A DNA stretch of 64,000 bases, taken from the NCBI GenBank assembly GCA_000688615.1, contig JHVA01000001.1, forward strand, positions 2,418,001-2,482,000, given 5' to 3'. This DNA comes from Acidobacteriaceae bacterium KBS 146 (lineage in GTDB: Bacteria; Acidobacteriota; Terriglobia; Terriglobales; Acidobacteriaceae). Position 1 is the stretch's first letter; every line of letters begins with the position of its first letter. The translations under genes and the position numbers were made by a program. Of the stretch, positions 44,215 to 51,607 are shown piece by piece. The notes below the pieces were generated by a model that did no database searches, was not told the origin of the DNA, and was given only the letters and a program-made list of their open reading frames with translations.

Positions 44215-45192
44215 ATGGCCTGCTCGAGTCAGACAGAGACGAAAACTTCCAAAGGCTGCTGCACTCCATCCGCGGAACGCGCCGAGACACCTCCGATCGG
44301 ATCGCAGATCGCTGTCGCTTCCGAGATGCCTCCCGGCGTTCGCGAGCGCATGGTTCCCCTTGCGGGGGGGACCTTTCTCATGGGGACCGATTACGTCGAT
44401 TCATTTCCAGACGACGGGGAAGGCCCGGTCCGCCCAGTGATCATCGAGCCCTTCCTGATGGACCGGTATCCCGTCACCAATCATCTCTTTCAACGCTTCA
44501 TCGATGCCACAGGATACAAAACCGAAGCCGAGATCTTCGGCTGGTCTTTCGTCTTCTGGTCGCACATTCCGCAATCACGTTTCGCCAGCCTGGTAGAAGA
44601 TACCGTCGCTGCGGCTCCCTGGTGGTGCAAGGTTCCCGGAGCGAAATGGAACTCTCCGGAAGGTCCCGGCTCAAACCTCAACGGGCGCGGAGACCATCCT
44701 GTCGTTCATGTCTCCTGGAACGACGCTCAGGCATATTGCCAGTGGAGCGGACAACGGCTCCCCACAGAAGCCGAGTGGGAGTATGCGGCGCGCGGAGGCC
44801 TGGAGCAGAAGCTCTATCCTTGGGGCGACAAGCTACGTCCTGATGGCCTTCATCGCTGCAACATATGGCAGGGTGAGTTTCCTCGACTCGACACAGGCGA
44901 TGACGGCTACGCCGGAACCTGCCCCGTCGATGCCTTTCCTCCAAATGGATTCGGTCTGTATTCCATAACCGGCAACGCCTGGGAGTGGTGCGCCGACTGG
45001 TTCAGCACGGACTACCACTGCACCGCCGGACGCGACAATCCGGTCGGACCTCCCACGGGGTCCACTAAAGTCATGAAGGGTGGCTCTTTCCTCTGCCACA
45101 AGTCCTATTGCAACCGCTATCGGGTAGCGGCTCGCAGCTCAAACACTCCTGACAGCTCTTCCTCCAACTCGGGCTTTCGCTGCTGCCGCTGA
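44215..45192 (+). CDS. Formylglycine-generating enzyme (SUMF1 family)
   Basis: Oxidises a Cys (in CxPxR) of sulfatases to formylglycine, using O2 and copper. 325 residues from ATG 44215. A Cys-rich N-terminus (MACSSQTETKTSKGCC) precedes the FGE fold (VPLAGGTFLMGTD, then PVVHVSWNDAQAYCQWSGQRLPTEAEWEYAARGG, then GNAWEWCADWF). The C-terminus GGSFLCHKSYCNRYRVAARS has both catalytic copper-binding cysteines (294 and 299), spaced as in human SUMF1 (336 and 341), so it is a true FGE and not merely a sulfatase-modifying-like lectin fold. No sulfatase gene is in this window; its substrate must be elsewhere. Confidence 0.9.
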   Translation: MACSSQTETKTSKGCCTPSAERAETPPIGSQIAVASEMPPGVRERMVPLAGGTFLMGTDYVDSFPDDGEGPVRPVIIEPFLMDRYPVTNHLFQRFIDATGYKTEAEIFGWSFVFWSHIPQSRFASLVEDTVAAAPWWCKVPGAKWNSPEGPGSNLNGRGDHPVVHVSWNDAQAYCQWSGQRLPTEAEWEYAARGGLEQKLYPWGDKLRPDGLHRCNIWQGEFPRLDTGDDGYAGTCPVDAFPPNGFGLYSITGNAWEWCADWFSTDYHCTAGRDNPVGPPTGSTKVMKGGSFLCHKSYCNRYRVAARSSNTPDSSSSNSGFRCCR

Positions 45193-45560
45193 TTTTCGCG
45201 CTGCGAAAAGCGCTACCTCTTGGCACCGTTGAAGATAACGAAATAAATTTCGTCCCCTGAATCACCCTGAGAGCAGTTTTTGCATCTCTTCTGATGAAGC
45301 TTCATGTGCATTGCAATGTGTCGTCGTCAGTGGCCATGGATCTTCTTTTCCCTGTTCGTATGACAGGGTTTGCCTTGCATGTTCCGCTGCAGTCGGGTTC
45401 TCCCGGGTTAGGCGATCAGTATTATCGTCGGCCAAAAGCGGCCATCGGGCCCTCAGGAGTCTGCAAGTGCTCTCTAAGCACTCTGCCGACCACGACAAAC
45501 AAGAAACAACCCGGAGTGTCGGTCACGCACGCAGGACCGCTCCCCCCTTCAGGAGCAGTG
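45193..45560. other. Intergenic region with two hairpins
   Basis: No gene supported. A stem TTTTCGC / GCGAAAA (45193-45209) begins right at the FGE stop codon, and ACGAAAT / ATTTCGT follows near 45238-45255; either may end that transcript. The promoter of the TonB receptor must lie to the right. Confidence 0.4.
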
Positions 45561-48500
45561 ATGAAAGCCCATTCAAATTCCACCTTTCCCAAAAATCTTC
45601 TCTACCTTCTGTCCTCAGTCGTCTTCTTATGCCTTCCCACGACCTTTGCACACGCTCAGTATCGTGCAGGACTTCAGGGCACCGTAACCGACCCCACGGG
45701 AGCTGTCATTCCCGGTGCAGCCGTTACCATCGTCGACAAGGAAACCAACCAGACCCAGAAGGGCACCACCGATGGAGGCGGAACCTACACCTTCAATCGC
45801 CTCGCGCCTGCACCCTACACCGTGACCGTCGAGGCCAAAGGCTTCGCCACCAAGACTGTCGATAACGTCAGCATCGCCGGCGAAACCATGCAGGGTCTCA
45901 ACGTCGCGCTGGAGGCCGAAGGTTCGCAGCAATCCGTCACCGTCACCGATACCGCTCCTGCAATCAACGCCTCAACAGCGACGATCTCCGGCACCATTAC
46001 TGCCGAGCAGTTGCAGACGCTTCCTTCTTCGAACCGTGACCCCTACCAGTTGCTCCGCCTCAGCCCCGGCGCACTCGGTGACGGATCTCAGGACGGCAGT
46101 GGCAACAGCTACTCCCTTCCCGGTAACGGAGGCATCGGAGGAAGCGGCGGCTCCAGCAGCATCTTCGCCGTCGAGAACCGCGCCCAGACTCAGGGCAACG
46201 GAGTCCGTACCTCCGGTAACTCCTTCCAGATTGACGGCAGCCAGGTCAACTCACTCGCCTGGGGCGGCGGTGCCGTAATTACCCCCAACGAAGAGTCCGT
46301 CAAGGAAGTCCAGACCCAGACCAGCCCCTACGATGCCACCAACGGACGCAACAGCGGCTCTCAGGTCCTCATCGTCTCCAAGAACGGCACCAACCAGTTC
46401 CACGGCAGCGCCTTTATCAAATTCCATCGACCAGGCCTCAACTCCTATCAGCGATGGAATGGTCCCGGCTCCCAAGGCAATAAGGACCAGCTGCTCCGCG
46501 ATAACAACCGCTTCAACCAGATCGGCGGCAGCGTCGGCGGTCCCATTTGGAAAGACCACATCTTCTTCTTCTTCTCCTACGAAGAACTTCGTAACAGCGG
46601 ACGTACCCAGGCCACCCATTGGTACGAGACTCCTGAGTTCGATCAGCTCGTCTCACAGTCCAAAAAAGGTGGCGTCTCCGCTGCCATCGTGGGATACCCC
46701 GGTGAGGGCGTCAGCTATCAGTCCGTAACCTCCACGTCCAACTGCGGCTTCGTCAACCTCAGCGCGACATACTGCCGCACAGTTCCCTACAAGGGAGGCA
46801 CAGCCCTCGACGTAGGATCTCCTCTCGCCTCTCCTCTGGGAACGGCCGACCCATCCTACGTCAGCAACAATAATCCGGGTGTCGGCGGAGGCTTCGACGG
46901 CGTCCCCGACCTCTTCCAGGTCAACACCGTCAATCCCAGCACTGCCACCAACCAGCAGTTCAATGGTCGCCTCGACTGGCAGCTCAACCCCCGCGATCTC
47001 GTCGCTTATACCGTCTACTGGGTACCGACCTCTTCCAGCTTCTTTAACGGACCGAACCGCTCCGCAAATCTCTGGAACGTCAACCGCCTTGCCTACTCCC
47101 ACGCCGCGCTCTGGAACCATATCTTCAGCCCCACGCTCTTGAATGAGTTTCGTCTCAACGCTGTCCGTTGGTACTTCAACGAAGTCAACTCCAATCCACA
47201 GGAACCCTTCGGTCTCCCCCAGGGCAAGCTGGACACGATGGGTGGCATCGACACCAATGAGTTCCAGTTTTTCGGTGCCCCCGGCCCCGGCAACTTCGCC
47301 CAGACCACCTACAACGTTCGCGACACCATCACCAAGACCTGGGGCTCGCATAACATCCGCGTCGGCTTCGACGGTTATCGCGAGCTCGACAACGACACCC
47401 AGACCTACGCCGCAATCCCCGTCTACACCTTCCGCAATCTCTGGGAGTTCGCCAACGATAAGCCCCGTCAGCTCAATGGAAACTTCAATCCGATTACCGG
47501 AACTCCAACCTCCGCGACCAAGTACATCCGCTCCTACATCTTTGCCGGTTACGTTCAGGACGATTGGCGCGTCAATCCAAACCTCACCGTCAACGTGGGT
47601 CTGCGCTATGAGTACTTCACCCCCACGACGGAGAAGAACGGAAACATCAGCAACCCCGTCCTTGGAACCGGCGCGCAGACCCTCACCGGAACCACAATCA
47701 AAGTAGGCGGCGATCTCTACAAGGTCAGCCGCAACAACTGGGGACCCCAGATCGGCTTCGCCTACTCCATCAATCCTTCGTCCACTCACCTCGCCGTCAT
47801 CCGCGGAGGCTTCGGCATCGCCTATAACCGCATGCAGCAGGCGGTTACGCTCAACGGCCGCTCCAATCCGCCTCTGGTCACCAACGTCAACGCAGTCTGC
47901 AAAGATACAGCCCTGGCAAACTGCCCCGGCGTCCAGTACGCCGCCTCAGGAAGCCCCACGGATATCAACGGCTATCCGTCCAACCCCGCGGCGAAAGTGA
48001 GCTTCGGCCCCAATGGACTTCCAACCAGTGGAGCTCCTCTCACCATCAACGGCGTCCAACAAGACCTTCCCACACCCATGACCTACAAGCTGTCCCTCGG
48101 GTTGGAGTACGCGCTTACCTCTCGCTGGATCGTCAGCGCCGGCTATCAGGGCAGCCTGTCGCGTCACTACACACGGCAGACCAATCTGAACTGGATCTAC
48201 TATCCCAATCTGAATCCGTCTATTAGCTCTTTCAACTTCTTCACCAACGACGCCACGGCCAGCTCTCACGCGCTGCTTACAGAAGTCCGGCACACCTTCA
48301 GCAAAAACTTCTCTCTCAACGCGCAGTACCGCTACGGCAGAATCCTGGACACCGCGTCGCAGGACTACTACATCGATCAGTATCCCTACGACAATCGCTT
48401 CGCCTACGGTCGTGCTGACTACGACGTCACTCACAATGCCAAGCTATTCGGAACCTATGCGCCGAAGTTCTTCCCGAATAACAAACTGCTCGAAGGTATC

Positions 48501-49028
48501 TTCGGCGGCATCCAGATCAGCGGAATCCTCCAGTACCACACCGGCTTCCCCTGGAGTCCGATCTACGCCAACACGAACTGCAACGTCGTCTACGTAGGCA
48601 GCGGGTACTGCAATCTTCGCCCCGGGGCGCAGCTTGCCCGGGGAACCGGCGACACCGGCAACGACACCTTCAAGCGGGCGGGCGGACAGTTCCCCAACGG
48701 TGGCCTTGCTTACTTTGCCGTACCTGCATTCTCCAGCAACGGTGCCCCTCCACCTCCAGGTGTTGGCCGCAACAGCCTCCACGGACCCAACTACTTTGAC
48801 ACGGACATGGATGCCCAGAAGACCTTCGGCATTCCGCACAGCACCTTCCTCGGCGAGAACGCCGGACTCACCATCCGCGCAATGTTCTTCAACATCTTCA
48901 ACCAGACCAACCTGATGCCGTTCAACACCGGAGACGGCAACACACTCATCACCAGCAACACCTTCGGACAGTCGCAGAAAGCCCTCGGAGCCCGCACCAT
49001 CGAGTTCCAGGCTCGCTTCAGCTTCTAG
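45561..49028 (+). CDS. Oar-like TonB-dependent receptor with carboxypeptidase-regulatory N-terminus
   Basis: A 1155-residue outer-membrane receptor. ATG 45561 has AGGAG 6 bp upstream and gives a signal peptide ending TTFAHAQ. A carboxypeptidase-regulatory-like domain (about 28-110: LQGTVTDPTGAVIPGAAVTIVD then TYTFNRLAPAPYTVTVEAKGF) precedes a Plug domain (about 120-290: ITAEQLQTLPSSNRDPYQLLRLSPG) and a large barrel ending LEFQARFSF. Acidobacteria have dozens of such receptors, often for glycans. The GH39 gene follows 195 bp downstream, so a plant xylan or similar glycan is a plausible cargo (inference). Confidence 0.93.
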   Translation: MKAHSNSTFPKNLLYLLSSVVFLCLPTTFAHAQYRAGLQGTVTDPTGAVIPGAAVTIVDKETNQTQKGTTDGGGTYTFNRLAPAPYTVTVEAKGFATKTVDNVSIAGETMQGLNVALEAEGSQQSVTVTDTAPAINASTATISGTITAEQLQTLPSSNRDPYQLLRLSPGALGDGSQDGSGNSYSLPGNGGIGGSGGSSSIFAVENRAQTQGNGVRTSGNSFQIDGSQVNSLAWGGGAVITPNEESVKEVQTQTSPYDATNGRNSGSQVLIVSKNGTNQFHGSAFIKFHRPGLNSYQRWNGPGSQGNKDQLLRDNNRFNQIGGSVGGPIWKDHIFFFFSYEELRNSGRTQATHWYETPEFDQLVSQSKKGGVSAAIVGYPGEGVSYQSVTSTSNCGFVNLSATYCRTVPYKGGTALDVGSPLASPLGTADPSYVSNNNPGVGGGFDGVPDLFQVNTVNPSTATNQQFNGRLDWQLNPRDLVAYTVYWVPTSSSFFNGPNRSANLWNVNRLAYSHAALWNHIFSPTLLNEFRLNAVRWYFNEVNSNPQEPFGLPQGKLDTMGGIDTNEFQFFGAPGPGNFAQTTYNVRDTITKTWGSHNIRVGFDGYRELDNDTQTYAAIPVYTFRNLWEFANDKPRQLNGNFNPITGTPTSATKYIRSYIFAGYVQDDWRVNPNLTVNVGLRYEYFTPTTEKNGNISNPVLGTGAQTLTGTTIKVGGDLYKVSRNNWGPQIGFAYSINPSSTHLAVIRGGFGIAYNRMQQAVTLNGRSNPPLVTNVNAVCKDTALANCPGVQYAASGSPTDINGYPSNPAAKVSFGPNGLPTSGAPLTINGVQQDLPTPMTYKLSLGLEYALTSRWIVSAGYQGSLSRHYTRQTNLNWIYYPNLNPSISSFNFFTNDATASSHALLTEVRHTFSKNFSLNAQYRYGRILDTASQDYYIDQYPYDNRFAYGRADYDVTHNAKLFGTYAPKFFPNNKLLEGIFGGIQISGILQYHTGFPWSPIYANTNCNVVYVGSGYCNLRPGAQLARGTGDTGNDTFKRAGGQFPNGGLAYFAVPAFSSNGAPPPPGVGRNSLHGPNYFDTDMDAQKTFGIPHSTFLGENAGLTIRAMFFNIFNQTNLMPFNTGDGNTLITSNTFGQSQKALGARTIEFQARFSF

Positions 49029-49087
49029 CTGGCCAGAGGACGATGAGCACAATGCCGCGTCTTTCAAGATGAAGCGAATATCTAAGT

Positions 49088-49132
49088 AGTGTCATCCCGA
49101 CTGGAGTGAAACGAAGTGGAGGGATCTGCGGT
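49088..49132. repeat. Dispersed repeat related to the 50.8-51.35 kb array
   Basis: AGTGTCATCC at the start and GGATCTGCGG at the end match the first part of the long repeat array downstream, with several differences between. It stands alone between the TonB receptor and GH39 genes. Confidence 0.45.
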
Positions 49133-49223
49133 TACTCGCAGATTCCCTCCACTTCGGATCCGTATAGGGCTCTCCAATCAACCGCAGAGTCGTATCGCGT
49201 AGAAAACGCTTCTCGGAGTTCCA

Positions 49224-50750
49224 ATGCGTTCCTTTCACTCGTTCAAAAGCAAAGCCCTGTTGCTGCTGCCCCTCATCTTCTGCCTCCCCCTCACTGCCCA
49301 ACAAACCATCCAGATCGACGCCAGCGCCCCCACCACTCCCTTCCCTCACTTCTGGGAGGAGATGTTCGGCTCCGGCCGCGCCGCCCTCGTCCTTCGCCAG
49401 AGCTATCTCAACGACCTCAAAGCGGTAAAGCAGGTCACCGACTTCCGCTACGTCCGCTTCCACGCCATCCTGCACGACGAGCTCGGCGTCTACAACGAAG
49501 ACGAGCACGGCAACCCCGTCTACAACTTCGCCTACATCGACCAGATCTACGACAATCTCCTCGCCAATGGCGTCCGCCCCGTCGTCGAGATCAGCTTCAT
49601 GCCGAAGAAGCTCGCCTTCAACCCCGACGCCCTTCATCCCTTCTGGTACAAGCAGAACGTATCTCCTCCCAAGTCGATGGAGAAGTGGGATGGCCTCATC
49701 ACCGCCTTCGCAAAAAATCTAGTCGACCGTTACGGCATCGATGAGGTCTCGCAGTGGTACTTCGAAGTCTGGAACGAGCCCAACATCGACTTCTGGGGCG
49801 GCGTTCCACAACAGCGAAGCTACTTTGAGCTGTACGACCACACCGCCCGCGACCTCAAGGCCGTCAATCCGCGTCTGCGCGTCGGCGGTCCCGCAACCGC
49901 CGCAGCCCAGTGGGTCCCAGCCTTCCTCAAATACACCAGCGACCACAACGTCCCCGTCGACTTCGTCTCCAGCCACGGCTACGCCGACGACACCGTTGAA
50001 AACATGTTCCCCGACGACCCCAGCGTGCCCAAAGACCTCCCCATGGACCAGCGCGTCTGCCGCGCCATCGCCAAGGTTCGCGGCCAGATGAAGGCCGCTG
50101 GCAAACCCTCAATGCCTCTCTTCTGGACCGAGTGGAACGTCCCCGGTCACGACCAGTCTCGCGATACCACCTACGTCGGTCCTGCACTTGCCAACACCAT
50201 TCGCCAGTGCGATGGAATGGTCGACATGATGTCCTTCTGGACCTTCTCCGACGTCTTCGAAGAAGGCGGCCCCGGCCCGCGACCCTTCATCGGTCAGTTC
50301 GGCCTGCGCGCAGAGTTCGGCATCAACAAACCCAGCTACTACGGCTTCGCCCTGCTCCACCAGCTGGGCGACCGTCGAATCGCCAACCCTGCACACGACA
50401 TCATCGTCACCCGATCAGCCGACGGCCAACTGAAGATCGCGCTCTGGACCCTCGTCGATCCCGACCCCGAATCTCTCCGCAACGGCAAAAGCCGCACCAT
50501 CACCCTCAACATTCAGGGCACACCTGCAGACGCAGCCGTATCGATCCAGCGCGTCGATAATGAACACGGCAACGTCCTCCCCGAGTACGCAAAGATCGGC
50601 AAACCCGACTACCCCACTCCGCAACAGGTCGAGCAGCTTAATCGCGCCACCCAACTTCCCGCCCCCGAGGGCACCCACCTCAAAGACCACCAGCTCACCT
50701 TAACCCTCGAACCCAACGCCCTGGTGCTGGTTACCACAACGCTGCACTGA
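49224..50750 (+). CDS. Secreted GH39-family glycosidase (beta-xylosidase-like)
   Basis: A 508-residue exported TIM-barrel hydrolase, GH39. Signal peptide ends LPLTAQ. The acid/base Glu185 is in YFEVWNEPNIDFWGG and the nucleophile Glu303 in PLFWTEWNVPG, with the HGY segment between. A C-terminal beta domain follows (about 410-505). It probably splits xylose or related residues from oligosaccharides with retention. GGAG precedes the ATG. It follows the TonB receptor on the same strand. Confidence 0.9.
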   Translation: MRSFHSFKSKALLLLPLIFCLPLTAQQTIQIDASAPTTPFPHFWEEMFGSGRAALVLRQSYLNDLKAVKQVTDFRYVRFHAILHDELGVYNEDEHGNPVYNFAYIDQIYDNLLANGVRPVVEISFMPKKLAFNPDALHPFWYKQNVSPPKSMEKWDGLITAFAKNLVDRYGIDEVSQWYFEVWNEPNIDFWGGVPQQRSYFELYDHTARDLKAVNPRLRVGGPATAAAQWVPAFLKYTSDHNVPVDFVSSHGYADDTVENMFPDDPSVPKDLPMDQRVCRAIAKVRGQMKAAGKPSMPLFWTEWNVPGHDQSRDTTYVGPALANTIRQCDGMVDMMSFWTFSDVFEEGGPGPRPFIGQFGLRAEFGINKPSYYGFALLHQLGDRRIANPAHDIIVTRSADGQLKIALWTLVDPDPESLRNGKSRTITLNIQGTPADAAVSIQRVDNEHGNVLPEYAKIGKPDYPTPQQVEQLNRATQLPAPEGTHLKDHQLTLTLEPNALVLVTTTLH

Positions 50751-50795
50751 TCGCAACAAAGGTCCCGACGGAGCGATGCATCTCCCAAGAGAGAA

Positions 50796-51352
50796 AGTGT
50801 CATCCTGAGCGGAGCGCAGAGGAGTCGAAGGATCTGCGGCAAGGCCGCCAGCACACCTGCGCATCTCCCACCACCAGCGGGTGCCCCATCTTCGCGACGG
50901 TCTCATCGTCGCTAAGGTGGGATCATTTCAAGCGAAGCTCGAACCGCCTCGCTTAAGGGCACGTCTTCAGCCGTGCCACACAAGATGACGCAAGACGGGG
51001 GCTTCAGCCCCTGAGAGCAGAATTCTCCTACCGTCCTAGCCACAAACCAGAGAGTGTCATCCTGAGCGAAGCGCAGCGGAGTCGAAGGATCTGCGGCTTC
51101 TCCCTGCCAGCACACCTGCGCATCTCCCACCACAAGCGGGTGCCCCATCTTCGCGACAGTCTCATCGTCGCTAAGGTGGGTTCATTCGAGCGAAGCTCGA
51201 ACCGCCTCGCTTAAGGGCACGTCTTCAGCCGTGCCACACAAGATGACGCAAGACGGGGGCTTCAGCCCCTGAGGGCAAAAGCCCCCACAGCCAAAAACCA
51301 GAGTTGAGAGTGTCATCCTGAGCGAAGTGCAGCGGAGTCGAAGGATCTGCGG
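50796..51352. repeat. Tandem array of a 256-bp repeat (two full copies plus 44 bp)
   Basis: Copies begin with AGTGTCATCCTGAGCG at 50796, 51053 and 51309, a period of 257 then 256 bp. Each full copy holds AAGGATCTGCGG, then CATCTTCGCGAC, CGAGCGAAGCTCGAACCGCC and CAAGACGGGGGCTTCAGCCCC; the last contains GGGGCTTCAGCCCC, which forms a stem. Only the first 44 bp or so of the third copy exists. Within the copies there is no ribosome-site-backed frame, so short frames here are not genes. The whole 50751-51607 gap has no gene. Confidence 0.82.
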
Positions 51353-51504
51353 TAATGCCGCCCCAACAATCCCTGTCAAGCCCCAATCAAACGCAAACCG
51401 AACAAAACAAACAACCTGCAGACTGCCGATTCACGGCCGTCCACCAATTAGAATGGAATCAGGCCCAAAGAGTTACCAGCCACACTACCAGCCGCAAATC
51501 CTTA

Positions 51505-51600
51505 TTTTCCAAGACTTTACAGCTAACCTATTTATTTTGAAGACTTTACGCTCAAAGTCCAAGGTTAAACCTTTTATTATCAAGACTTTGCCAAAAAAGT
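51505..51600 (-). repeat. Recurring AAGACTTT motif, three copies, 3' of the beta-helix gene
   Basis: AAGACTTT occurs at 51511, 51540 and 51582, each preceded by an AT-rich TTAT(T)-type stretch. A similar unit (TTATAATTGAAGACTTTGC) is at 28762-28780, also right behind the 3' end of a minus-strand gene. No strong hairpin is formed, so the role is unclear. Confidence 0.4.
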
Positions 51601-51607
51601 GTACGCC

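Noticed and set aside
46120..46180. Gly/Ser-rich stretch as a possible repeat array
   Set aside because: It is a low-complexity loop inside the TonB receptor Plug region; no DNA-level repeat.
46653..47789. Minus-strand frame of 378 residues inside the TonB receptor
   Set aside because: Val/Gly/Glu-rich antisense of a real barrel gene; no motifs.
50796..51352. CRISPR array
   Set aside because: The repeat period is 256 bp with nearly identical full-length copies and no short spacers; no cas genes are present.
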